DNA from: Agrococcus sp.
GTDB lineage: Bacteria > Actinomycetota > Actinomycetes > Actinomycetales > Microbacteriaceae
DNA: 46,020 bases
NCBI GenBank assembly: GCA_031179215.1
Contig: JAPSIA010000009.1
Location: forward strand, 1 to 46,020
Reading direction: 5' to 3'
The translations under genes and the position numbers were made by a program. The notes beneath the pieces were generated by a model. It was given only the letters and a program-made list of their open reading frames with translations, searched no databases and had not been told where the DNA came from. Shown piece by piece: positions 40,064-46,020 of the stretch (positions are counted from its first letter, which is position 1; each line of letters starts with the position of its first letter).

Positions 40064-40082
40064 GTTGTAAGAATACAACATG
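40061..40082. promoter_or_regulatory. Palindromic operator spanning both divergent start codons
   Basis: CATGTTGTA (40061-40069) and TACAACATG (40074-40082) are perfect inverted arms around AGAA. The outer ends are the start codons of the ArsR gene (minus) and the SRPBCC gene (plus), only 16 bases apart. Each strand has a -10-like hexamer (TATTCT and TAAGAA) 6 nt before its ATG, so one bound dimer would block both leaderless promoters. Confidence 0.7.
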
Positions 40083-40556
40083 AATGAATCCCCGAGCCTC
40101 GACTCGCTGTCCTTCACCGTCTCCGGTCGCATCGGTCGGCCCTGCGCCGAGGTCTACGAGGCCGTCGCCGACCCCGAGCAGCTCTCCCGCTACTTCACCA
40201 CCGGCGGTGCCCGGGGCCGGCTGGAGCCGGGCAACGCCGTCACCTGGGACTTCCACGACTTCCCCGGCGCCTTCCCCGTCACCGTCGTCGAAGCGGAGCC
40301 GCCGCGGCGCATCGTGATCGAGTGGGAGGGGGTGGAATCCGTCGGGGACTCCGGCACGACCCGCACGACGTTCGAGTTCGAGCCGATCGACGGCGACACC
40401 CGCACGCTCGTGACGATCACCGAGGCGTCGTGGAAGCCGACGCCGGCGGGAGCGAAGAGCGCCTTCGACAACTGCGAGGGCTGGACGAGCATGCTCTCGG
40501 CAATGAAGGCATGGGTCGAGCACGGCATCAACCTGCGCGAGGGCTACTACGCCTAG
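40080..40556 (+). CDS. SRPBCC (AHSA1-like) domain protein
   Basis: This 158-residue single-domain protein has the START/AHSA1 pattern: VSGRIGRPCAEVYEAVADPEQLSRYFT at the start, a WDFHDFPGAFPVTVVEAEPPRRIVIEW strand pair, TTRTTFEFEPIDGDTRTLVTITE, and the closing helix GWTSMLSAMKAWVEHG that seals the hydrophobic cavity. Such proteins bind small hydrophobic ligands, and in bacteria many are encoded beside an ArsR-type regulator, as here. The ligand is unknown. Expression is probably controlled by the ArsR protein through the shared palindrome, with translation from a leaderless message starting at ATG 40080. Confidence 0.85.
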   Translation: MNESPSLDSLSFTVSGRIGRPCAEVYEAVADPEQLSRYFTTGGARGRLEPGNAVTWDFHDFPGAFPVTVVEAEPPRRIVIEWEGVESVGDSGTTRTTFEFEPIDGDTRTLVTITEASWKPTPAGAKSAFDNCEGWTSMLSAMKAWVEHGINLREGYYA

Positions 40557-40598
40557 CGGAGCGGGGAGAGCTGCCTCCGCCCGCTCGCCCCGCTCTGC

Positions 40599-40604
40599 GA
40601 GGAT
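40599..40604 (+). promoter_or_regulatory. Putative leaderless -10 element of the Nudix-like gene
   Basis: GAGGAT lies exactly 6 nt before GTG 40611, identical in sequence and spacing to the element before the VanZ-like gene. Confidence 0.4.
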
Positions 40605-40610
40605 GCAGTC

Positions 40611-41936
40611 GTGGGAACCCTGCTGCGGCGGCTGCACTCGAGGCTCGACTACCTGCGGTTCGTCTACCGGGGCGAGCTCAGCTGGATCGTCGCGCTCGCG
40701 CTCTTCGCGCTCACGCTGCCCATCAGCTCGCTGCCGGCCGAGATCGTGCTCGCGGGCGCCCTCCTCGGCGGCGCGGCCGCGCTGTTCGGCCTCGTGCGCA
40801 CCGGCGTCGCGATCCTGCGCGAATGGCGCAGGGCGAAGCTCGTCGACCTCGGCCTCGAGGCCGTGCGGGAGGTCGCGCCGCAGTGGGAGTCGGCCGGCTC
40901 TTCGAGCGCCATGGTGCGGCACGCCGCGCCCGCCGACCTGACGGCCTTCTGGTGGGATCGTGAGGTCAACCGCTCCCTCTGGCAGCACTCGCACCGGTTC
41001 GCGATCGTGGTGGGCAGGCTCGGGGCCGGCCGGTACCACCTGCCGACGCGGCTGCAGGACATCGCCGGGCGCGCGCTGCGCTACGGCAAGGTCTCCGGCA
41101 AGACCCGGCGCGAGAACCGCAGCCTGCCCATCCGCTTCAACGGCCGGTTGCTGCGCCTCGCGACCGAGCCGACCGTGGCGGCGATCGAGCAGGGCGAGCT
41201 CGAGTTCGAGCGCGTCAGCTACTTCGACGGCGAGTGCAGCAACGAGCTCTGGACGGCGGGTGAGGTCGCCGGCGGCAAGCCCGAGGACCGCAGCGTCGTC
41301 CACCACTACGCGTGCGACCGCGCCGGCAGGATGCTCGCGCTCGAGAACGCGCGCGTGGCCAACATCGTCGGCATCTCGGTGCTCGCGATCACGAGCGACG
41401 ACCACGCGGTGCTCGTGCGGCAGAGCACGGGCAACTCCATCGCCCCCGGCGCGTGGGCGGCGAGCGGCTCCGGCTCGCTCGAGCAGCGCGACCTGCTCAC
41501 GGCGAGCTCCGCCGGGCACGGGAAGGACGACGCCGTCAGCCGTCGCTTCAATGCCGCGACCCTCATCCTCGACGGCATGCTGCGCGAGCTGCGTGAGGAG
41601 TCGCTGCTGCGACCCGACGAGATCGACCGCGGCAGCGCGCGCATCACGGCCTACTGGCGCTGGGCGCAGCGCGCGATGAAGCCCGAGTTCTCGGGCATCG
41701 TGCGCGTGAACGTCACGGGCGCCGAGCTCGCGGCGCGCCGGCACCGCGGCACCGAGCGCGCCTTCAGCGCGAGCGTCGCCGCCTTCCCGCTGCAGACCGT
41801 GCTCGATCGCCTCGCGAGCGGCGCCAGTCCCGTCGACGGAGTGCTGAGCCCCAGCACGGAGGTCACGCTGCTCGCCGCGGCGGCCTTCCTCGAGGACCCG
41901 GTCGGCAAGGCCTGGCGCGGCGCCGTCGCTGCGTAG
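40611..41936 (+). CDS. Membrane-anchored Nudix-like protein of unknown function
   Basis: The 441-residue protein starts with two hydrophobic helices (about 24-40 and 45-65), then a soluble region of about 370 residues. Near residues 255-350 there is a Nudix-like pattern: ISVLAITSDDHAVLVRQS as the first strands, then GMLRELREESLL (322-333) matching the REUxEExGU half of the Nudix box. The preceding Gly-rich part (SGSGSLEQRD) is separated from it by an insertion of about 30 residues. Nudix proteins hydrolyse nucleoside diphosphates linked to other groups. Whether this one is active is unclear, because the box is interrupted and the final Gly is absent. It lies 54 bases after the SRPBCC gene. 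Confidence 0.5.
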   Translation: MGTLLRRLHSRLDYLRFVYRGELSWIVALALFALTLPISSLPAEIVLAGALLGGAAALFGLVRTGVAILREWRRAKLVDLGLEAVREVAPQWESAGSSSAMVRHAAPADLTAFWWDREVNRSLWQHSHRFAIVVGRLGAGRYHLPTRLQDIAGRALRYGKVSGKTRRENRSLPIRFNGRLLRLATEPTVAAIEQGELEFERVSYFDGECSNELWTAGEVAGGKPEDRSVVHHYACDRAGRMLALENARVANIVGISVLAITSDDHAVLVRQSTGNSIAPGAWAASGSGSLEQRDLLTASSAGHGKDDAVSRRFNAATLILDGMLRELREESLLRPDEIDRGSARITAYWRWAQRAMKPEFSGIVRVNVTGAELAARRHRGTERAFSASVAAFPLQTVLDRLASGASPVDGVLSPSTEVTLLAAAAFLEDPVGKAWRGAVAA

Positions 41937-41976
41937 CCGCACGCGATCACCCCTCGACGATGGCACGCGCGCGCGG

Positions 41977-41982
41977 CATGCT
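41977..41982 (+). promoter_or_regulatory. Putative leaderless -10 element of the FMN reductase gene
   Basis: CATGCT lies exactly 6 nt before ATG 41989. The match to a -10 consensus is modest; the spacing is the same as at other genes here. Confidence 0.3.
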
Positions 41983-41988
41983 GGCGGC

Positions 41989-42582
41989 ATGACCGATACG
42001 TACCACCACGAGCCCCCGTACACGATCGGCGTCATCTGCGGCAGCATCTCCGCCTCGTCGATCAACCGCCGCCTCGCGCGAGCGCTCATGAAGCTGGCGC
42101 CCGACGCGCTCGAGTGCTCGTTCATCGAGATCGACGCGCTCGACCTCTACGACCACGACCGCGACGACGCGTACCCGCCGGAGGCGGTCGCGCTCAAGGA
42201 GGCGATCACGCGCGCGGACGGCATCCTCATCGTCACGCCCGAGTACAACCGCTCGATCCCCGGCGTGCTGAAGAACGCGATCGACTGGGCGTCGCGCCCC
42301 TACGGCGACAACGCGCTCAGCCGCAAGCCCGTCGGCGTCATCGGCACCTCCCCCGGCGCCATCGGCACCGCGGTCGGCCAGCAGCACCTCAAGTCGATCC
42401 TGTCCTACTGCAACGCGCCGCTGATGAACGACATCGAGGCCTACGTGCAGTACACGGATGGGCTCGTCGACGACGACGACGAGGTCACGGTCGAGTCGAC
42501 GAAGGAGTTCCTGACGACCTACATGCACGCCTTCGACGACTTCGTGCGGCGCGTGCTGACGGTCGTGCCGCAGCAGCGCTGA
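41989..42582 (+). CDS. NADPH-dependent FMN reductase family protein
   Basis: The 197-residue flavodoxin-fold protein has the FMN phosphate loop GSISASSINRRLARAL (about 14-29) and the signature TPEYNRSIPGVLKNAIDWASRP (about 84-105), typical of the chromate/azo/quinone reductase group (YieF/ChrR-like). It also has GTSPGAIGTAVGQQHLKSIL near residue 122. These cytosolic enzymes use NAD(P)H to reduce quinones, azo dyes or metals via FMN, often as oxidative-stress protection. The physiological substrate is not evident. It is flanked by a Nudix-like gene and ends in a hairpin that includes the stop codon, so it is probably monocistronic. Confidence 0.88.
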   Translation: MTDTYHHEPPYTIGVICGSISASSINRRLARALMKLAPDALECSFIEIDALDLYDHDRDDAYPPEAVALKEAITRADGILIVTPEYNRSIPGVLKNAIDWASRPYGDNALSRKPVGVIGTSPGAIGTAVGQQHLKSILSYCNAPLMNDIEAYVQYTDGLVDDDDEVTVESTKEFLTTYMHAFDDFVRRVLTVVPQQR

Positions 42583-42594
42583 GCGCTGCTGCGG
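42568..42594. terminator. Hairpin terminator with the stop codon at its apex
   Basis: CCGCAGCAGCGCT (42568-42580) and AGCGCTGCTGCGG (42582-42594) are perfect 13-base inverted arms around a single G. The TGA stop of the FMN reductase gene occupies 42580-42582, the centre. The convergent phosphatase-like gene stops at 42604, so one structure could serve both. There is no T-run. Confidence 0.5.
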
Positions 42595-42603
42595 GCCCCG
42601 GCC

Positions 42604-43167
42604 TCACTCGGCCAGGTGACGCCCGATCGCGAGCTCGCCGACGGCGCGGCCCAGGCGCCGCGCGACGTCCTCGAGCTCGAGCGCGCGCGGCCGCGGTCGC
42701 ACGGTGGAGATGCGCAGGAGGCCGCGGGCCGCGAACGCCGCCTTCGCCACGCTGCGCGCGAAGGCCGCGTGGCCGCGCTCGAAGAGCGAGACGACCTGCC
42801 GCGACGCGGAGGCGCTCGCGACCGACTCGAGCGTGAGCGTGTACTCCTCGAGGGTGAACACGCGATGGCGCGCCAGCAGCGGCCGCGAGAGCTTTCGCAC
42901 GTGCTCTGCGTCGAGGGCCAGGATCAGCTCCGCCTGGCGGCACCGCGCGCGCTGCGCCCGGGGGTGGGTCACCTCGGCAAGGTCGAGGATCTGCACGTCG
43001 ATCGCCGCGTCGAAGCGCTCCGGCCCACCCATCGCGGCGGCGACCTCGCCGATCGCGAGCGCGATCACGCGTCGCGAGCGCTCCGCGTCGCCGTCGTGGA
43101 CGGCGAGGACCCGCAGCACGCGCTCGGTGCCCCCACCGTGCGCGCGAGAACGAGTGAGGCTTGGCAT
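42604..43167 (-). CDS. LMW-PTP-like protein without the catalytic cysteine
   Basis: The 187-residue protein aligns by eye with the phosphatase at 36796-37446. VLRVLAVHDGDAERSRRV corresponds to the P-loop region VFCILAVCTGNLCRSP, and LILALDAEHVRKLSRPLLARHRVFTLEEYT corresponds to LVIGLTHEHRSAVVRAVPRANHRVFTLIELT. The nucleophile Cys is His24, the second Cys is Glu, the conserved Asn is Asp, but the Arg (Arg30) is kept. The acid-loop DP motif is missing. It should therefore be catalytically inactive and may bind phosphoproteins or regulate the active paralog. No frameshift or stop is seen, so the reading frame is under selection. TAGAAT lies 7 nt before the ATG. Confidence 0.65.
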   Translation of the reverse strand: MPSLTRSRAHGGGTERVLRVLAVHDGDAERSRRVIALAIGEVAAAMGGPERFDAAIDVQILDLAEVTHPRAQRARCRQAELILALDAEHVRKLSRPLLARHRVFTLEEYTLTLESVASASASRQVVSLFERGHAAFARSVAKAAFAARGLLRISTVRPRPRALELEDVARRLGRAVGELAIGRHLAE

Positions 43168-43174
43168 GGTTGCA

Positions 43175-43180
43175 ATTCTA
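43175..43180 (-). promoter_or_regulatory. Putative leaderless -10 element of the phosphatase-like gene
   Basis: Plus-strand ATTCTA reads TAGAAT on the coding strand, 7 nt before ATG 43167. This is one of the best -10 matches in the window. Confidence 0.5.
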
Positions 43181-43226
43181 CGGCTCGAGTGGGGTACAAA
43201 CGCGCCGATATCAGATCAGGACTCGC

Positions 43227-44483
43227 TCAGCGTCGCAGCAGGGCCTCGATGAGCGCGGCCGCGCGCTCCGCTCCCCCGAGCGCCTCGAGCTCGGCGGCGA
43301 TCTCCCTCGCGCGCTCCCGGAACGACGGCTCGCGCAGCAGGCGACGCACGGCGTTCCGCACGCGGATCGGCCGGGGCCGGCCCGAGTGCAGGTCGAGGCC
43401 CGCGCCCGACCACGCGACGCGCGCCGCGATCTCTGGCTTGTCGAGCGAGCTCCCGGCGATCACGAGCGGCACGCCCGCCGAGAGCATCTCGAGCACCCCG
43501 CCCCATCCCCCGTTGGTCACACCGACGGATGCGTGGGGCAGCACCGCCGAGAACGGCACGAAGTCGACGAGCCGCGCGTTCGCCGGCACGTCCCCGTCGA
43601 AGGGCACGCCGGCCGTCGTGCCGATGACGCGCACCCGGTCGTGCGCGAGGCCCTCGAGCGCCGGCTCGAGCAGCTCGTGCGGATCGGTCTCGAACGTGCC
43701 CTGCGTGACGAGGACGACGGGGCGCGGCTCGTCGGCGAGCGTCGCGGCCCACAGCGGCGGCGCGCCGAGCGGCGACGGCGCCCGCAGGAGCCCGACGAAC
43801 TCCACGCTCGACGGCAGGTCGCTGCGCGGATACTCGAGCAGCGGCGACCCGGTCGCGATGACGAGGGCGCTCGAGTAGAGCGCCTCGCCGAACGGCCGGC
43901 CGGGCCCCAGGCCCGACTGCTCGCGCGCTGCGCGGTAGGCGTGCTCGATCGAACCGGTGACGGCGGGCATGAGGGCACGCAGGATGCGGTCGCGCACGTG
44001 CCCCGCGACGCTGTGCGCCGGCTGCAGCGCGAGGCCCGACGGCGGGAGGTCCTTGCTCGGCATCGTGAGAGGCACGAGCGAGATCGTCGCCCACGGCAGC
44101 TCGAGCACCTCGGCGGCGAAGCCGGTGCCGAGCGCCATCACGTCGCCGACGAGCGCGTCGAAGGGCTGCCGCTTGAACGCCGCGACGATGTCCTCGAGCT
44201 GACCGGGCGCGGTGCCGATGATCAGGTCGCGCAAGCCGGCCACGGTGCCGTGCAGGCCTGGCCTGCTGGTCTTCGGGAAGGTGCGCGCGATGTCGCGCTC
44301 GTCGAAGTCCTGGGCGTCGCGCCACTGCACGAGCTCGCAGCCGAGCTCGTCGAACGCGTCGGCGTAGTGCGCACCGGTGTAGACCGTCACGCGGTGGTCG
44401 CGCTCCAGGAGCGCGGCGGCGACCGCCGCCATGGGTCGGACGTGTCCCGCGAGCGGCATCGCGGTCACGAGGAAGTGCGCCAC
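43227..44483 (-). CDS. Family 1 (UGT/MGT-like) glycosyltransferase
   Basis: The 418-residue GT-B enzyme begins AHFLVTAMPLAGHVRPM, the typical acceptor-lobe start in which the His is the catalytic base. The donor lobe has VLVTQGTFETDPHELL, VPFSAVLPHASVGVTNGGWGGVLEMLSAGVPLVI and PEIAARVAWSGAGLDL, matching the UDP-sugar-binding signature of macrolide/UGT-type transferases. It would glycosylate a small hydrophobic acceptor such as an antibiotic or lipid. There is no adjacent biosynthetic gene cluster. GTG 44483 follows a TAGCGT hexamer with 6 nt spacing, suggesting leaderless expression. It is back to back with the small membrane-protein gene at 44550. Confidence 0.85.
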   Translation of the reverse strand: MAHFLVTAMPLAGHVRPMAAVAAALLERDHRVTVYTGAHYADAFDELGCELVQWRDAQDFDERDIARTFPKTSRPGLHGTVAGLRDLIIGTAPGQLEDIVAAFKRQPFDALVGDVMALGTGFAAEVLELPWATISLVPLTMPSKDLPPSGLALQPAHSVAGHVRDRILRALMPAVTGSIEHAYRAAREQSGLGPGRPFGEALYSSALVIATGSPLLEYPRSDLPSSVEFVGLLRAPSPLGAPPLWAATLADEPRPVVLVTQGTFETDPHELLEPALEGLAHDRVRVIGTTAGVPFDGDVPANARLVDFVPFSAVLPHASVGVTNGGWGGVLEMLSAGVPLVIAGSSLDKPEIAARVAWSGAGLDLHSGRPRPIRVRNAVRRLLREPSFRERAREIAAELEALGGAERAAALIEALLRR

Positions 44484-44489
44484 GGCGAC

Positions 44490-44495
44490 ACGCTA
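44490..44495 (-). promoter_or_regulatory. Putative leaderless -10 element of the GT1 gene
   Basis: Plus-strand ACGCTA reads TAGCGT on the coding strand, exactly 6 nt before GTG 44483. Confidence 0.35.
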
Positions 44496-44513
44496 TTGGC
44501 CGCCCGAAGAACC

Positions 44514-44543
44514 TTGAGAGGAATTGTGAAACACTGTTATGGT
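44514..44543 (+). promoter_or_regulatory. Promoter for a leaderless gene (-35 TTGAGA, -10 TATGGT)
   Basis: TTGAGA (44514-44519) and TATGGT (44538-44543) are 18 bases apart in a locally AT-rich stretch, and GTG 44550 begins 6 nt after the -10. It is the most complete sigma-70-type promoter I found in the window. Confidence 0.6.
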
Positions 44544-44549
44544 TCTTGA

Positions 44550-45002
44550 GTGTCCCGAGTCGTGCAGCTCGCGCTCGGCCTCGTCGCCGTCGCGACCGGC
44601 GTCGGGCTGGCCGCGATCATCGCCGTCACCTGGCGCCCGTGCGCGGGCGCGCAGATGCCCCTCGACCCGCTCGTCGCGCCCGCGTGCGCGGAGGTGGCGA
44701 GCGGTGGCAACACCGCGTGGATCGGGCTCCTGCTGTGGCCCCTGGCCCTCGTCATCGCGGGCTTCGCCGTCGTGCGGGTCATCTCGCGCGGGTGGGGCGC
44801 GGTCTCGTGGGCGATCGTCATCCTGCTCGTCCTCGTCACCGTCATGGCGAATCCGCTGCCCGAGTACTGGCTGCTGAACCTCAACGCGAAGTCGTGGGAC
44901 GAGCCGCCCTTCACGGGCGCGCTGACCGCGCTGACGTTCCTGCTCGCGGGCGCCGTGCTCATCGCCACGCGCGACGCGCGGGTGCGCGCGCCGATCGAGT
45001 GA
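44550..45002 (+). CDS. Small integral membrane protein of unknown function
   Basis: I do not recognise the family. The 150-residue protein has four predicted helices: LALGLVAVATGVGLAAIIAV (about 7-26), WIGLLLWPLALVIAGFAVV (about 56-74), WAIVILLVLVTVMA (about 90-104) and LTALTFLLAGAVLIA (about 128-142). The loop between helices 1 and 2 contains two cysteines (Cys31 and Cys46) that could form an extracytoplasmic disulfide. There are few charged residues inside the helices, so a transport role is not obvious. It is expressed from its own promoter, and the next gene follows after 39 bases and may be cotranscribed. Confidence 0.6.
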   Translation: MSRVVQLALGLVAVATGVGLAAIIAVTWRPCAGAQMPLDPLVAPACAEVASGGNTAWIGLLLWPLALVIAGFAVVRVISRGWGAVSWAIVILLVLVTVMANPLPEYWLLNLNAKSWDEPPFTGALTALTFLLAGAVLIATRDARVRAPIE

Positions 45003-45041
45003 GAGGCTTGCGGCAGGTCACTCCCACCCCCAAGGAGCCGC

Positions 45042-46020
45042 ATGAGCCTCGACGTCGCCGCGCTGCGCGCGCACTTCCCCTCGCTCGCCTCGGGCCTCGC
45101 GCACTTCGACGGCCCCGGCGGCACGCAGACGCCCGCCGTCGTCGCCGATGCGATCGCGAGGACGCTGACGGCGCCGCTGTCGAATCGCGGCAGGATGACG
45201 CTCGGCGAGCGGAACGCCGACGACGCGGTCGCCGCGTTCCGCCTGGCGATGGCCGATCTGCTCGGCGCCTCGCCGCGCGGGGTCGTCTACGGCCGCAGCG
45301 CGACGCAGCTCACCTACGACCTCGCTCGCGCCCTCGCGAAGACGTGGCGGCCCGGCGACGAGGTCGTCGTCTCGCAGCTCGACCACGACGCGAACGTGCG
45401 CCCGTGGATCCAGGTGGCCGAAGCCTCGGGTGCGGTCGTGCGGTGGCTGCCCCTCGACGCCGCGACCGCAGACCTCGACCTCGGCGGCCTCGACGAGGTC
45501 GTCACCGAGCGCACGCGGCTCGTCGCGGTCACCGGAGCCTCCAACCTGCTCGGCACGAAGCCGCACGTCGCGCGCATCGCCGAGCGCGCCCACGCGGTCG
45601 GCGCGCTCGTGCACGTCGACGCCGTGCACTACGCGGCGCACGCGACGGTCGACATGGCGGCGCTCGGCGCAGACTCCCTGGTGTGCTCGCCCTACAAGCT
45701 CTACGGGCCGCACTGCGGCGCGCTCGCCGCCGACCCCGCGCTGCTCGAGTCGCTGCACCCCGACAAGCTGCTGCCGTCGAGCGATGCGGTGCCCGAGCGC
45801 TTCGAGCTCGGCACGCTGCCGTACGAGCTCATGGCGGGCGTCACGGCCGCGGTCGACTTCCTCGCGGACCTCGGCGCGCCGCCCGCCGCGGCGGCCTCCC
45901 GTCGCGAGCGGATCGCGGCCGCGCACGAGGCGATCGACGAGCACGAGCTGCGACTGCGGGGCCGCATCGAGGAGGGGCTCGCGGCCTTCGGCGAGCGGGT
46001 GGCGCTCCACTCGGTCGCCG
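45042..46020 (+). CDS. Cysteine-desulfurase-like protein, class V aminotransferase fold (partial)
   Basis: The frame is open at the right edge, with 326 residues visible. It begins MSLDVAALRAHFPSLASG and contains HFDGPGGTQTP, RNADDAVAAFR, YGRSATQLTYDLARAL, SQLDHDANVRPW, VTGASNLLGTKP, HVDAVHYAAHATVDM and SPYKLYGPHCG with Lys219 as the PLP Schiff-base residue. This matches the cysteine-desulfurase-like subfamily rather than the IscS/SufS enzymes of Fe-S assembly. Members are PLP enzymes with largely unassigned substrates. AAGGAG (45032-45037) precedes ATG 45042. The C-terminal part with any substrate-specific residues lies outside the window. Confidence 0.88.
   Translation, partial: MSLDVAALRAHFPSLASGLAHFDGPGGTQTPAVVADAIARTLTAPLSNRGRMTLGERNADDAVAAFRLAMADLLGASPRGVVYGRSATQLTYDLARALAKTWRPGDEVVVSQLDHDANVRPWIQVAEASGAVVRWLPLDAATADLDLGGLDEVVTERTRLVAVTGASNLLGTKPHVARIAERAHAVGALVHVDAVHYAAHATVDMAALGADSLVCSPYKLYGPHCGALAADPALLESLHPDKLLPSSDAVPERFELGTLPYELMAGVTAAVDFLADLGAPPAAAASRRERIAAAHEAIDEHELRLRGRIEEGLAAFGERVALHSVA

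Noticed and set aside
1-46020. CRISPR arrays, tRNA/rRNA genes, insertion sequences, prophage or attachment sites
   Set aside because: I looked for regularly spaced repeats, tRNA-like cloverleaf ends, transposase or integrase motifs and target-site duplications, and found none. The only long repeats are inside the surface-protein gene.

Overview
The window looks like chromosome of a high-GC Gram-positive actinobacterium, most likely Microbacteriaceae. An Agrococcus-like genus is my guess from style, not proven. Supporting signs are the strong G/C third-position bias, an Lsr2 nucleoid protein, a sortase-anchored (LPETG) surface protein, a maltokinase, and many genes whose start codon lies 6-7 nt after a -10-like hexamer (leaderless transcripts). 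I found no tRNA, rRNA, CRISPR array or insertion sequence, and no gene-free stretch longer than about 215 bases.

Layout. 1-5.3 kb: end of an unknown coiled-coil protein, a DUF4349 lipoprotein, a secreted trypsin-like protease, a small GIY-YIG protein, maltokinase and an SGNH hydrolase. 5.4-5.75 kb: lsr2 with its own terminator. 5.9-26.1 kb: a cell-surface polysaccharide locus made of two convergent operons. The plus-strand operon holds a GT4 transferase, an ABC exporter pair (Wzm/Wzt type), wecB and a GT61-like transferase. The minus-strand operon begins with wecC and continues with a helical-repeat GT4, a heparinase II/III-alpha/beta hydrolase fusion, a WbuB-like GT4, a membrane/coiled-coil GT4, a GT-B half-domain fused to heparinase II/III, and a stand-alone hydrolase. 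WecB plus WecC make UDP-ManNAc and UDP-ManNAcA, so the polymer probably contains aminouronic acid (teichuronic-acid-like) and leaves through the ABC exporter. The two heparinase-type proteins would be the polymer's own lyases or editors. 26.3-27.1 kb: a DUF6270 protein. 27.2-34.6 kb: one 2466-residue LPETG surface protein with a GEVED domain and about twelve DUF11-like repeats. 34.9-39.7 kb: a CgeB-like/GT2 two-domain transferase coupled to a low-molecular-weight tyrosine phosphatase, a VanZ-like protein and an asparagine-synthase-like protein. 39.7-46 kb: a divergent ArsR/SRPBCC pair sharing one palindromic operator, a membrane Nudix-like protein, an FMN reductase, a phosphatase-like protein without its catalytic cysteine, a GT1 transferase, a small membrane protein and the start of a cysteine-desulfurase-like gene.

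The most promising candidate for an undescribed system is the 12.5-26.1 kb operon. A glycosyltransferase appears to have duplicated in tandem, after which one copy exchanged its donor-binding half for an intact-looking heparinase II/III lyase. A second heparinase II/III protein has gained a C-terminal serine hydrolase that is paralogous to the stand-alone hydrolase ending the same operon. Together they suggest a machine that builds, trims and possibly de-esterifies one aminouronic polymer. All functional statements rest on motif recognition by eye; no database search was run.
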